This document shows, in pieces, positions 17,318 through 26,704 of a DNA stretch of 64,000 bases (its first letter is position 1; the number at the start of each line of letters is the position of its first letter). This DNA is from AP-15 sp963832875 (GTDB lineage Bacteria; Pseudomonadota; Alphaproteobacteria; ATCC43930; CGMCC-115725). Position numbers and translations under genes: made by a program. Below the pieces are notes generated by a model. The model did not search any database, was not told the DNA's origin, and worked only from the letters and a program-made list of their open reading frames with translations. The stretch lies in NCBI GenBank assembly GCA_963832875.1, contig CAWHWB010000007.1:124001-188000 (forward strand), in the 5' to 3' direction.

Positions 17318-18655
17318 TCACTCGGTGATCGGGGCGATCGCGTCAAGCGCCAGCCCGCGCGTCTCCCCGCCGATCCGGGTCACGGCGAAGGCGGCGATCG
17401 CCAGCAGCACCGCAAGGCCGCCCATCACATAGCCGAATCCGTAGACGCTGACGATCCCGATCACCGGAAACGACACTGCCGCGCCGATCCGTCCGCCGCC
17501 CTGCGCCAAGCCGAACCCGGACGCGCGGGCATTCGAGGGAAACACTTCCGACGTGAAGATCTGCATGGAATTGCCGGCGAGCTGGGTAAAGAAAGTCATG
17601 CAGAAGCCGACGATCAGCACCATCGCCTCCGATCGCGAGAAATAAAACACGATCGACAGCAAGGTTGCACCGACAAAGGCAGTGACCGCGGTGCGGATGC
17701 GGCCCCAGCGCTCGAGCGCGTACATCATCACGAGGCTGCTGGCGGGAAAGGCGAGCTGGATCGCGAAGATAAACGTCAAGGACTTGGTTATAGTAAAGCC
17801 GCGCTGGGCGAGAATGTTCGGCAGCCAGCCGCCAAGACCCACCGCAGCGCTGAAAAACGCAAAAAAGCAGATCATCGCGGCGACGATGCGGCCGCGATAG
17901 CGGCGAAACACCACCGCCATCGGATCGCTCCGGATATCGGCGAGGGCGTCGATGACGAGCTCCTCGCCCGCCGGTGGGCGGCCCAGTCCCATCCTCTCGA
18001 GCTGATCGAGCGCCTGGCGGCCACGGCCATGGGTAACCAGCCAGCGCGGCGATTTGGGCAGCGCAAAGCTGAAGGCGAACAGCACCGCCCCGCATACGCC
18101 GATCACGATCCACACGCCCCGCCAGCCGATCGTGCCGCGCAACCCGAGCGCCAGCAGGGTCCCGAGCGGCCACACGCAGGCGCCGCCGACGAATTGCATA
18201 AAGGCGGTGACCCGGCCGCGAATCCGCTTCGGCGCATATTCGGCAGCGTATGCAAAGCACAGCGGCGCCGCCGCACCCATTCCGAGTGCCGCGACAAAAC
18301 GCCCGACAGCGAGCCATGCGACGGTGGGGGCCAGCGAGGCAGCGATCGTGGCGAGGCTGTAGAGCGCAACCGCGAGCTGGAAAATCGCCTTGCGGCCAAA
18401 CCGGTCAGTAAGCTCGCCCTGTCCCAGGGTGCCGATAAACAGCCCGACCAGAGTGGCGGTGCCGACTGTCCCGACCCCGGCCGCGGTCGCGAAACCGCTG
18501 CGGATCATATCCGGCACCAAAGAGCCGAGGATGATAAAATCGATCACGTCGAAGAACAGTCCGACGCAGATGATCGCCAAGACCCGACGATGGATCGGTC
18601 CCATCCGCGCATCGTCGAGCCGCGCATCGACCCACGATACGATCGACTGTGCCAT
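17318..18655 (-). CDS. MFS transporter, sugar-porter/aromatic-acid type (copy 2)
   Basis: A 445-residue paralogue of the gene at 15873. The first residues MAQSIVSWVDARLDDARMGP are the same in both, and almost all loops, including the GELTDRFGRKAIFQ motif, LPKSPRWLVTHG and SGFGLAQGGGRIG, match with scattered substitutions. The similarity extends a few bases upstream of the start codons. A start 11 codons further upstream is possible but not shared with copy 1. Both copies are intact, so they may have diverged in substrate range. The two are separated by about 100 bp and read in the same direction. Confidence 0.92.
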   Translation of the reverse strand: MAQSIVSWVDARLDDARMGPIHRRVLAIICVGLFFDVIDFIILGSLVPDMIRSGFATAAGVGTVGTATLVGLFIGTLGQGELTDRFGRKAIFQLAVALYSLATIAASLAPTVAWLAVGRFVAALGMGAAAPLCFAYAAEYAPKRIRGRVTAFMQFVGGACVWPLGTLLALGLRGTIGWRGVWIVIGVCGAVLFAFSFALPKSPRWLVTHGRGRQALDQLERMGLGRPPAGEELVIDALADIRSDPMAVVFRRYRGRIVAAMICFFAFFSAAVGLGGWLPNILAQRGFTITKSLTFIFAIQLAFPASSLVMMYALERWGRIRTAVTAFVGATLLSIVFYFSRSEAMVLIVGFCMTFFTQLAGNSMQIFTSEVFPSNARASGFGLAQGGGRIGAAVSFPVIGIVSVYGFGYVMGGLAVLLAIAAFAVTRIGGETRGLALDAIAPITE

Positions 18656-18864
18656 CAGCGTTCCCTTTCCCCCCAATGCCGCCGCCACGACCGGCGCGCA
18701 TTTCTCGGTAGCCTACTCTGCTCCGTCTTCCGATGAAATTTTTCGCCGGACGGGCAGACCGGGCGGAATTGCCGATTGCTCCAAATTCGGCTCGAAGGCG
18801 GGGCCGCGCGCGCAACCGCCAGAGCCAAGATCGCCATGACGGCACGGAATCGGTCGCGCTGTGC

Positions 18865-19839
18865 TTAGAGCGGTTCGTCCAAAAAGACTTCAGCTATCGC
18901 GATCCCGCTTTCTCCAGCCACCGCGTAGAGCAAGTAGACTCGACCGTTTTCTTCGAAGATCGCGGGATCGCGCAGCTGGTTCACCTGCCCATAGGCGGTG
19001 CTGCGCACCGAGGGAACGAGCGGCGCATCCGCGCCTTCCCAGCTCCGCTCCGGCCGAAGGACCTCGACGGCCGCGCTTTCCTTCCAGCTATGCCAATCGC
19101 CGGAAAGATCGATATGGCTCAGCAGAATTCGTTCGGGCGCACCGCCGACTTGCGTCCAGAAAACCCAGAGGTCGCTGCTTCGCTTTAACAAGGCTGAGTG
19201 GCGCATGCGAGGGTTAAACAACAGCGGACCCGGTTCGAACGCGTGGAACCCGTCCGTCGAGCGATAGAACTGCCCGGGCATTGCCAGCGCATAGGTCATG
19301 CCGTCGTGCTTAAAGGCACGCATGTAGGAATGCCCCAGAACCTCTCGCCGTGCGGTGAAGTCGATGCCGTTCGGCGACGTGGCGACGCGCGTGACCTGCG
19401 TCCCAACAGCATCGAGGCCGTGGAAATACATGACGATCTGCCGCCCGAGCGGATCAACATGCGCATCCGGTGAGGCGATGTGCGGCGTCGTGACCTCCGA
19501 AAGCAGATCATGGGAAATCGCGACGCCGGTCTGCTTCCAGCGCGCCTCGAGCTGCGCGAACTGCTCGGGTGAGAGCTTCGGCGGTTCGGTTAGAAAACCC
19601 GATTCCTCGAGCTGCAAGCTGCCGGGCGGATAGATCGTCCACGGTCCAGTCAGATCATCCGCGTAGGCGAGCCGGATGTAGCGGCCCTTGTGATCGGCAA
19701 AATAGAGGTAATAGTCGCCGCGCCGGCCCTCGATCCACTCGGGCACTCTGATCGCCGACGGGCCCTGGATGTTGAGACCGATGCTGGGATGCAGGTCCGG
19801 CGAAATGATCGGGCCATCGACCAATCGTTGCAAGCGCAC
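18865..19839 (-). CDS. Five-bladed beta-propeller glycosidase-like protein (GH43/GH32-related)
   Basis: A 324-residue cytoplasmic protein without signal peptide. The pattern is that of GH43/GH32-type five-bladed propellers: an early acidic opening (GPIISPDLHPSIGLNIQGPS), YYLYFADHKGRYIRLAYADDL, an internal PDAHVDPLGRQIVMYFHG, and a late RDPAIFEENGRVYLLYAVAGE with Asp and Glu in positions typical of propeller glycosidases. Whether the full catalytic triad is present cannot be decided by eye. It lies upstream of the two MFS genes on the same strand, which suggests, but does not prove, processing or sensing of a transported carbohydrate. Confidence 0.65.
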   Translation of the reverse strand: MRLQRLVDGPIISPDLHPSIGLNIQGPSAIRVPEWIEGRRGDYYLYFADHKGRYIRLAYADDLTGPWTIYPPGSLQLEESGFLTEPPKLSPEQFAQLEARWKQTGVAISHDLLSEVTTPHIASPDAHVDPLGRQIVMYFHGLDAVGTQVTRVATSPNGIDFTARREVLGHSYMRAFKHDGMTYALAMPGQFYRSTDGFHAFEPGPLLFNPRMRHSALLKRSSDLWVFWTQVGGAPERILLSHIDLSGDWHSWKESAAVEVLRPERSWEGADAPLVPSVRSTAYGQVNQLRDPAIFEENGRVYLLYAVAGESGIAIAEVFLDEPL

Positions 19840-20138
19840 TCGTGGCTCTCCCCATCCGAATAGAACACCGGGATCTACTGATCGCCTCAGCCGTGGGGTT
19901 GCGACCCAGCAGCCTGGCTGTCTCGAAGCAGTTACGCAGGGTCGTTGAGGAGCGGTGCGCTGTCAATCCGGCGGACGGCAAGTCATTGCTTGGCGCTCAT
20001 TCATGCACTAACGCACGCGATACCGCTGATGCCGGGCATCCTCGGCAGCTTTGCTGGCACGCCGATGCAACTCTGTTGACTCGGGCCGAACTGTCTTTCA
20101 CCGTTCGCGAGGTATTTTTCAGCTTCGGACCACACACC

Positions 20139-21368
20139 ATGAGGCCGTTTGCCATAAGCCCGTCGGACGCCGCGTGGCAGCAATTGATCTCCGCATTGCA
20201 GGGGTCCGGCCGCAAGGCTGCACTCGCAATCACCGGAGGCGGCAGCGGGGCGGTCGGTGAGTTGCTTCGTGTTCCCGGCGGCTCCCGGCTGCTGATCGAG
20301 GCGCAAATTCCCTACGACGCAGTGGCGCTTGAGGCGTTTCTCGGCTTTGCGCCGGCACAGGCATGCAGCTCCGACACCGCAATCGCGATGGCGCAAACCG
20401 CACGGGCGCGCGCAGCCAGGCTGACGCCGAGCACTGGCGTTGGGGCGGGCGCCGATCTGGTCGGCCTTGGCGCCACGGCGGCACTGGTGAGCGATCGCCC
20501 GCGCAAGGGCGAGCATCGATTTCACATCGCATTCGTCAACTCCGCCGCTATTGCACACTGCACTTGCGTCTTGGCCAAGGGCCGACGCGATCGCGCCGCT
20601 GAAGAAGACCTGGTTTCGCACGCGATCGTCCTGTGGCTGGCCCGCGCCTGCGGGGTTGCCGCACCCTCGCCGCGCAGCCTCTTCGATGCGGATGAACATT
20701 ACGCGGAGACGATTGTCGCGCAGATGGGCGGCGCGCAGACGGGCATCTCGGCCGTGGATCCGATCGATCAGCTGTTGGCGGGCGAATTCGATCGCGTCAC
20801 CGTCCAGCCCGACGGCCAAATGATGCTGACGGCGCCGCAGCCCTCGGTACTGTTCCCAGGTTCTTTCAACCCGATGCACGACGGACATGTATTGCTGGCG
20901 CGGGTCGCCGAAGACCTCAGACAGCAGCCCTTGGCATTCGAAATCTCTGTCACCAACGTCGACAAGCCGCCGCTGGCGGGCGAGACGGTACGACACCGGC
21001 TCGCACAATTCGCCTGGAAGTCGCCGGTCGAACTCACGCGGGCGCCCACCTTCGTCGAAAAGTCGCGGCTGTTTCCGGGGACGACGTTTGTGGTCGGCGT
21101 GGATACGGCGGAGCGGCTGTTTGGGCCGAAATATTATGGCGATGACGAGGCCCGAATGCACGCCGCACTCGAAGAAATCGCCAGTTCCGGGGGCAGCTTT
21201 CTAGTGGCCGTGCGCATCGACGCGGGCAGCCGCGTACGCGCGCTCGGCGATATCCCGGTGCCAAGGCGCTATGCCGATCTCTTCACCGAAATCCCCGAGC
21301 ACCATTTCCGCCGTGACATATCGTCATCCGAAATCCGCGCCCGGGGACGTGCGGTCGGCAATCCATAG
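20139..21368 (+). CDS. PncC/CinA-like domain fused to NMNAT-like nucleotidyltransferase
   Basis: A protein of about 409 residues with two enzyme-like domains. Residues about 1-170 resemble the CinA C-terminal/PncC nicotinamide-nucleotide amidase fold (AITGGGSGAVGELLRVPGGS, VGLGATAALVSDRP, HCTCVLAKGRRDR). Residues about 240-409 are a nucleotidyltransferase of the NadD/NadM type with the HxGH signature in FPGSFNPMHDGHVLLA and the second motif ISSSEIRARGRA. Both parts point to NAD or related nucleotide metabolism: deamidation of NMN followed by adenylylation would be one reading, but specificity is not known. The ATG at 20139 is chosen because upstream codons are not conserved-looking; no good ribosome site is seen. 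About 300 bp before it hold no gene. Confidence 0.75.
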   Translation: MRPFAISPSDAAWQQLISALQGSGRKAALAITGGGSGAVGELLRVPGGSRLLIEAQIPYDAVALEAFLGFAPAQACSSDTAIAMAQTARARAARLTPSTGVGAGADLVGLGATAALVSDRPRKGEHRFHIAFVNSAAIAHCTCVLAKGRRDRAAEEDLVSHAIVLWLARACGVAAPSPRSLFDADEHYAETIVAQMGGAQTGISAVDPIDQLLAGEFDRVTVQPDGQMMLTAPQPSVLFPGSFNPMHDGHVLLARVAEDLRQQPLAFEISVTNVDKPPLAGETVRHRLAQFAWKSPVELTRAPTFVEKSRLFPGTTFVVGVDTAERLFGPKYYGDDEARMHAALEEIASSGGSFLVAVRIDAGSRVRALGDIPVPRRYADLFTEIPEHHFRRDISSSEIRARGRAVGNP

Positions 21369-21598
21369 CGAACCCGATGGATCAAATCAGTGGGCTGAAG
21401 GCCAACGGGCAAAGCCCGGCCAAGGCGAATCCAAAGTCTAGGTTTTCTGCCGTTTTCCACACATCGGCAGGGTGGAGCGCTACCCCTCTTGCCTACCCGA
21501 TTTTACCCCTCTGATCAAATCGATTTCAGAACGTGGTGCCTGATTGCATTCGCGCCGTGCAACCCCATTTGAGCGCAAACGTTTGTCTGGGGTTGAGG

Positions 21599-21913
21599 AT
21601 GCTGCTTTCTCACTTTGCGGTCGTTCATGAACATTTCGAGCCACTGGACCGGGTTCTTATCCACTGCTTCGACGACCGGCAGATGGTTCTCGTGTTCATC
21701 TCGCGCGAGGCGATCGACGACTATTTCCGTCGCTCGTCCCTGACCCCGCGTGATCGGAACCCGCTCATCGACCGGAACCTGGAGCACCTAATCCCGGTGA
21801 TCACTGCCAAATACGATTGCGGTGAGCTCGATGAATACGCTGGGTTTGGCGCTCAGCAATTCCTGAAAATCGACCTCAACTCGCGGACCTGCAATCCGCG
21901 CCCGAAAAGCTGA
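21599..21913 (+). CDS. Hypothetical protein, possibly DUF1488-like
   Basis: A small protein of about 104 residues. The segment MVLVFISREAIDDYFR followed by RDRNPLIDRNLEHLIPVITAKYD resembles the layout of DUF1488 proteins (an Is-x-eAL-d-f motif, then an nR helix), but the match is weak. The start could also be at 21533; ATG at 21599 has GAGG just before it. No membrane segment or signal peptide. No functional partner is evident beside it. Confidence 0.4.
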   Translation: MLLSHFAVVHEHFEPLDRVLIHCFDDRQMVLVFISREAIDDYFRRSSLTPRDRNPLIDRNLEHLIPVITAKYDCGELDEYAGFGAQQFLKIDLNSRTCNPRPKS

Positions 21914-21981
21914 CGGATACCGTCCTCGAAATTGCTGCGCGCGCCGGATTTCAGCGCGGGTAGGAACGGCTACAATTTCCA

Positions 21982-22873
21982 ATGGCCGGCCGATACAATG
22001 AGGGCAAGGCGATTGATGCTGTTCTTCGCCGCATAGAGGCGCGCGATCAAACAGTTCGCCTAAATGACGGCCGGTCGCCTGACGATCTACATGATCCGGA
22101 CCCCCTGAAACGGGTCGACTACGTCTGCACGGTTGGGAAGGTGCTCTATGCGTTCGAGCATACGGGCATCGAGCCTTTGCCGACAGATCGTATTGGAGGT
22201 CCACAACCGGAAGCTCTTCGCGCCGGTCGTTGAGCGGTTCAGCTACCGGGTGGACCGCGAGCTTTGGGAACTTCATGTCCCGGTCGAAGCGTCTGCCGGA
22301 TTGACCGGCCGAAAAGGCGGTCGAGTTCGCGACGCCCTCATTAGATGGATCGAGGCGAATGCGGCCAGCCTCCCGGTGCCCCTTCTGTACGACAGATGCG
22401 CGAATCCATTTCTGGGAGAGAGCGCCGCTGAGGTTCCGTTCCGGTTTTCCCTGCACCGGGGCTCGCTCGACAGCCATCAATTCCCTCAGGAAAGCCCGCT
22501 GTGCGGGAAGTTTATGATGAAATACTTCGTATCCGGCGATCTCGAAAAAGCTCGTACCTCGCGCTTACAAAAGGCATGCGAGGACAAGTTTCCGAAGCTG
22601 GCCACTTGGAAGCACGACGAGGGCGCGAGAACGGTGCTCGTCCTTGAAGAGAACGACTTATCGCTGACCAATCATCAGCGGGTCGCGGATGCGCTGGGTC
22701 CGGCCGAAGCAGCGATGCCGGATGCAGCGGACGAGATTTTCCTCGTGAGCACCCATATTGCGCAGACATGGTGGATCACCTGTCTGCGTCGCGCGGGGAA
22801 GACGTACTACGACGATGGTGAGCGTTTTCACGAGATCGATCCGGCGATGCTCACCGGGTTGACGAAGCGATAG
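21982..22873 (+). pseudogene. Hypothetical protein gene broken by one frameshift
   Basis: The first frame (from ATG 21982) reads RRIEARDQTVRLNDGRSP and continues through VLYAFEHTGIEP. The protein then goes on in the next frame from about 22190 with IVLEVHNRKLFAPVVERF and runs to 22873 (ending near LTGLTKR). Together they would make about 296 residues, so a single frameshift near 22180-22200 splits the gene. No family was recognised. It could be real decay or a sequencing error; the long intact second half argues for a recent event. Confidence 0.55.
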
Positions 22874-22908
22874 CGCATCGACCGAGGCGGATCGAGCTAG
22901 CTTAGCGT

Positions 22909-23010
22909 GGGTTAGCGCAGCGTAACCCGCCGAAACGGGGCCCCGCTCCGACGGATGGCGGATGACTCCCGGCTTCCGCCGGGATCATCCGCCCTACGGA
23001 TCGCTAACCC
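22909..23010. repeat. Nested inverted repeat at the amidohydrolase 3' end
   Basis: Outer arms GGGTTAGCG and CGCTAACCC enclose an inner hairpin with GGCGGATGA and TCATCCGCC arms. The right outer arm overlaps the stop codon of the amidohydrolase gene. This is the pattern of a common dispersed intergenic element of proteobacteria and may act as a bidirectional terminator. Confidence 0.55.
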
Positions 23011-23846
23011 TTCTTCGGCGACCAGCCGTAGGCCTTGGTGCAGGCGCCGGCCATCAGCATTGCCCGCTCGGTGTCGTTCAGGCGGTCGGTCTTGAGGAAA
23101 GGTTCGACGGCGTGCTCGTAGTTGACGACGGCGAAGGCGCGGGTCCAGTCCGTGCCCCACAGGCAGCGATCGAAACCCCAGGCATCGAACACGCGGGCGA
23201 GCGGGTCCCAAATGTCCGGGAAAGGATACGGCTCGCGCGACAGCGTGCAAGCGCCGCTGACCTTGATCACCGCGTTCGGGCGCTTGGCGAGGTCCAGCAC
23301 CTTCGGGAGGTCGGCCCAGGGCTGCGGCGGCGCCGGCGGCACCCGCGGCTGCATGATCGCCAGATGGTCGATGATAAAGCGCGTCTCGGGATGGCGATCG
23401 ATCAGCGCAGTGCCGGCGTCCACATTGCCCCAGAACAGCACGTTGACCGGGAAACCGTGGCGGGCGGCAGCGCGAGCGATCCGGTCGAGGCCGGGGTCGT
23501 CGGGCGCGCGGTTCGCCTCCTTGGTCAGCATGATGCGGATGCCGACGGCACCCGGAATCTTCTTCCACTCGGCGATGACATCGGCCACTGCCGGATCGTC
23601 CGGATTGACCGGCTTGACGATGGCGAACCGATCCGGATGCGCTTTTTGCACTTCCACCGCATAGCTGGCGTCGTACTGGTACATCGAAAAGGCGGAGATG
23701 AAGATCGCGCCATCAACGCCGACCTTGTCCATCGCCGCCACCATTTCGTCACCGGTGACGTGATCGGGCCAGTTCGGCACGCTGTGCCAAGGCCGCTTCG
23801 GCGTGTTCGCCTCATACACGTGAACCTGGGAATCGATGATCGTCAT
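23004..23846 (-). CDS. Amidohydrolase 2 family protein (PF04909)
   Basis: A 280-residue TIM-barrel metal-dependent hydrolase. The start MTIIDSQVHVYEANTP carries the family's first metal-binding element in the variant form DSQVHVYE, followed by FVNVLFWGNVD-like barrel strands, RFIIDHLAIMQP with the metal-binding His, and the late catalytic Asp in CLWGTDWTRAF. Family members include lactonases, decarboxylases and hydrolases of aromatic ring-cleavage products. It lies about 170 bp downstream of the BNR propeller gene on the same strand, and a second amidohydrolase lies just beyond; the group may form a catabolic set. Confidence 0.85.
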   Translation of the reverse strand: MTIIDSQVHVYEANTPKRPWHSVPNWPDHVTGDEMVAAMDKVGVDGAIFISAFSMYQYDASYAVEVQKAHPDRFAIVKPVNPDDPAVADVIAEWKKIPGAVGIRIMLTKEANRAPDDPGLDRIARAAARHGFPVNVLFWGNVDAGTALIDRHPETRFIIDHLAIMQPRVPPAPPQPWADLPKVLDLAKRPNAVIKVSGACTLSREPYPFPDIWDPLARVFDAWGFDRCLWGTDWTRAFAVVNYEHAVEPFLKTDRLNDTERAMLMAGACTKAYGWSPKKG

Positions 23847-24018
23847 CGAGCTAACTCCTCTGTGCTATGCGAGATTGGCTATCACCGCGGGTCTCTGTCT
23901 AGAGCGCCCATGCCGCCCGTCATCGGCGGCAGCTCCCGATGGCAGTGACGGGCTGTCCGCGGGTCAAGCCCGCGCGAGCGGATGCAACTCGACTGCACCG
24001 ACCCTGGTAGAAAGCGCT

Positions 24019-24999
24019 CTAGTTCGGCACCCAGGCCGCGGCTCTGATCTCGCCGAATTCGCGGGCGATCTTGCGCCAGGACGCGCCGGCGTCCTCGGTG
24101 ACATAGACCTCGCCGAAGAGGCTGAACGCCACGATGCGGTCGGCGTCGGCGGGATGGGTGGCAAGGCCCCACACGGTGGCATTGGGCCCGGTGGGGAGCG
24201 GCAGGATTTCCCAACTCTCGCCGAAGTTTGCGCTGCGGAGCACGTGCCCCTTTTCGCCCGTCGTGGTCTCGCCGCAGCCGGCGAACAAAACCCCGGGATC
24301 GTCGGCCTTGACCACCATGCCGCGGGCATAGGGCAGCGGCCATTTCTCCTTGATGCCAAGCGGCTCCCAGGTCTCGCCCAAATCGTCGCTGACAAACATC
24401 TCACGTGCAGTGCTGGCATAGATGCGCTTGGGGTGCGTCGCCGCGATCGTCACCGCGTGAATGTCCGGATCGTACAACCCCCCCTTAAGGTGCGTCCAAC
24501 TGTCCCCGCCGTCCATGCTGCGGAAGACGCCGTCGATTTCCACCCCGGCCCAGACCATACGATGATCGTCGGGGTCGACGATGACGCTGGTCACGAAGGG
24601 TGTGCCAATGGAGCATTCGCGGGCGAGATCCACGGCCAGTTTCTCCCAGTGATGTCCGCCATCGCGCGAACGATAGACCGCAGCCGGCCGCGTGCCGGCG
24701 AAGAGAGTATCGGGATCGACGGGGTCGATGGTCAGAGACCAGATCGTCGGCAACGTCCCATTGGCGCCCCCATTGGCGCCGATGCGCTGCCACCGCGCCC
24801 CGCCGTCGCGGCTAATAAACAGGCCTGTATCGCCGCCGGCGAAAACCGTATGCGCCTCTTTGGGATGGGCGACCAACGCCTGGATGCGGCTATTGAGCGG
24901 GAACGGAGCGCGGTGCCGTGTCCATGACTCGCCGGCATCCGGACTGTGCCACACGCCCCAGCCGGCCGTTCCAAGACAGATGCTGTAGTCCGCCGCCAT
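24019..24999 (-). CDS. BNR/Asp-box beta-propeller protein (sialidase/Vps10-like repeats)
   Basis: A 326-residue protein made of repeated Asp-box motifs: SPDAGESWTRH, SRDGGARWQRI, SRDGGHHWEKL, SMDGGDSWTHL, SDDLGETWEPL, SANFGESWEIL and TEDAGASWRKI. These are the turns of a beta propeller as in sialidases, Ycf48-like assembly factors and xyloglucanases. No catalytic residues or signal peptide are recognised, so it is likely cytoplasmic and of unknown function. The ATG at 24999 has GGGAGG upstream, which overrules a longer frame. Located between two amidohydrolase genes on the same strand. Confidence 0.8.
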   Translation of the reverse strand: MAADYSICLGTAGWGVWHSPDAGESWTRHRAPFPLNSRIQALVAHPKEAHTVFAGGDTGLFISRDGGARWQRIGANGGANGTLPTIWSLTIDPVDPDTLFAGTRPAAVYRSRDGGHHWEKLAVDLARECSIGTPFVTSVIVDPDDHRMVWAGVEIDGVFRSMDGGDSWTHLKGGLYDPDIHAVTIAATHPKRIYASTAREMFVSDDLGETWEPLGIKEKWPLPYARGMVVKADDPGVLFAGCGETTTGEKGHVLRSANFGESWEILPLPTGPNATVWGLATHPADADRIVAFSLFGEVYVTEDAGASWRKIAREFGEIRAAAWVPN

Positions 25000-25216
25000 T
25001 GCTGCCTCCCTTTGTCTCGATGCCTGCGTCACTCCGCAAGCCGGAAACATTGTACTTTGCCTGACACCTCCCGCAACAAATGGATCTGGTGCCAGTGGGA
25101 CGGTTTTGACATTCTCGACCCATCCAATTCGGCCGTCATAGCCGCGCAAGCGGGTAATCCAAAGCCTGCCTCTGGCCTGAACCGGGGGCAACCTGCATCT
25201 CGCTTGCAACCCTGGA

Positions 25217-25234
25217 CCCCCGCTTTCGCGGGGG
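25217..25234. repeat. REP-like hairpin in the 25000-25336 intergenic region
   Basis: A perfect 7-bp stem CCCCCGC/GCGGGGG with a TTTC loop sits in the usual context of a dispersed proteobacterial palindrome (CTGGACCCCCGC before, GCAACGAATGG after). The rest of the 337-bp gap holds no recognisable gene. Confidence 0.55.
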
Positions 25235-25336
25235 CAACGAATGGGACGCGCGGGGGGACCCCTTTGACCGCGTTTCATCCGGCACGGCAATCAGGGATGG
25301 CCCAGGCGAAGATGTTGCCGTGGGCCTCCGCGCAGT

Positions 25337-26287
25337 TCAGAGCTTGAGCAGGCGGCGGGCGTTGCCGTTTAGCAGTTTTTCGGTGTCTTCGGGGCCGAGC
25401 GGCAATGTCTTCAGCCATTCGGTGCCGGGCGGGTTTTCGGCGAACGGATAATCGACCGAGAACAGGATGCGGTCGATGCCCATCTCCATCATGCTGCAGG
25501 TGAGTGCCGTATCCGAAAAGAAGCCGCTCGTGGTGATCCAGAAATGCTCGCAAAAGATGTCGCGGAAGGTCTTTTCCTTCATCGTCGCGCGCAGCCCATG
25601 GCTGATGCGCCACAGCAGGAACGGCAACCCCTCGCCCATGTGCCCGAGGATGATCTTGAGACCGGGATGGGCATCGAACACGCCGCTCAACACGAAGCGC
25701 AGGCCCTGGGTCGCGGTCTCGACCGTGAAGCCCCAGGCGGCGCGCAGGATGCCGGGATGCGCCTCTGCGTAATCCTGGTAATAGGCCGCGATGACCGCCG
25801 GATGCGGCAACGCGGGATGGATATAGATCGGCACGTCGAGCTTGGCGGCCCGTTCCCAGATCGGCCAGAACCGCTTGTCGTCGTGAAAGACGCCGCCGGT
25901 CATGCCGTTGACCATGGCGCCCTTGAAGCCGAGCCTGGTGACGGCGCGCTCCAGCTCGTCGGCCGCCGCGCGCGGGTTGGCGGTCGGCAGCACGGCGAAG
26001 GCGGAAAAGCGATCCGGGTGACGTTGAACCGCCTCATGGAGCCGGTCATTGGCACGGCGCGCCAAGGGCGGGCCGGCTTCGGCGTCGACCGCCTGCAGTC
26101 CGGGGATCGAATGCGACAGGACCTGCAGATCGATCCCGGCCTCGTCCATCTCGCGGATGCGCAGCGCGCCGAGATCATCGAGCCGCTCAACGATATCGCG
26201 ACCAGCACCAGGACCGCCGCCGAGCTGCTTGACCTCGGGGTCCAGGTAATGCTCTTCGAGTGCTACGATATAGGGCTTCCGTGCCAT
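25337..26287 (-). CDS. Amidohydrolase 2 family, gamma-resorcylate decarboxylase-like
   Basis: A 316-residue TIM-barrel enzyme of the ACMSD/2,6-dihydroxybenzoate decarboxylase group. The N-terminal metal motif is ALEEHYLDPE, the ExH form found in gamma-resorcylate and related decarboxylases, rather than HxH. Further motifs are IYIHPALPHP, IILGHMGEGLPFLLWR and the metal-binding Asp in LFSVDYPFAENP. These support non-oxidative decarboxylation of a hydroxybenzoate-type substrate, though some members are hydrolases. ATG at 26287 with GGAGGGAG upstream is preferred to an upstream frame of about 100 codons. Confidence 0.85.
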   Translation of the reverse strand: MARKPYIVALEEHYLDPEVKQLGGGPGAGRDIVERLDDLGALRIREMDEAGIDLQVLSHSIPGLQAVDAEAGPPLARRANDRLHEAVQRHPDRFSAFAVLPTANPRAAADELERAVTRLGFKGAMVNGMTGGVFHDDKRFWPIWERAAKLDVPIYIHPALPHPAVIAAYYQDYAEAHPGILRAAWGFTVETATQGLRFVLSGVFDAHPGLKIILGHMGEGLPFLLWRISHGLRATMKEKTFRDIFCEHFWITTSGFFSDTALTCSMMEMGIDRILFSVDYPFAENPPGTEWLKTLPLGPEDTEKLLNGNARRLLKL

Positions 26288-26704
26288 ACCTGTTCTCCCT
26301 CCGATGCGGGGCCGCATGCCGGCCCGGGTCGCCAAGGTCGTACCAAGATTAACCCCGGACGTCGGTTGCGGCAGTCCGAATTTGGCGGTTTTTTCCACCG
26401 CCTCGCCACCACCTCGACGGACGTGACCCCGAGGGGGGATATGCCGCAGCCAGGGATAGAAATAGCGAGCAGCAGCCAAACCGAGCGGAGCGCCCGTCAC
26501 GGTCCCTGGATCTGCATCTCCGGGACGGCAACGGAACAAGTTCCGATACCGAGGCAGGCAGCCCATCGCTGCGGCCGCCGACGGCAACCGTTGCGGGCGG
26601 AACCGATTGCCAGAGGGGCCTGAAAACCAGATAATCGCGCAGGCTGGCGTCAGAATCCGACAAATGTCAGGTTAGCGCGCTGGCTGGGATGCTGGGGAGT
26701 TCTG
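26288..26704. other. Intergenic, no gene recognised
   Basis: About 417 bp between the decarboxylase-like gene (minus) and DUF5132 (plus). Open frames are short and unconserved-looking; divergent promoters must lie here, but none is recognisable and no FNR/FixK box was seen. Confidence 0.4.

Noticed and set aside
20186..20199. Sequence with one TTGAT half-site
   Set aside because: The second half-site is absent and it lies inside a coding region.
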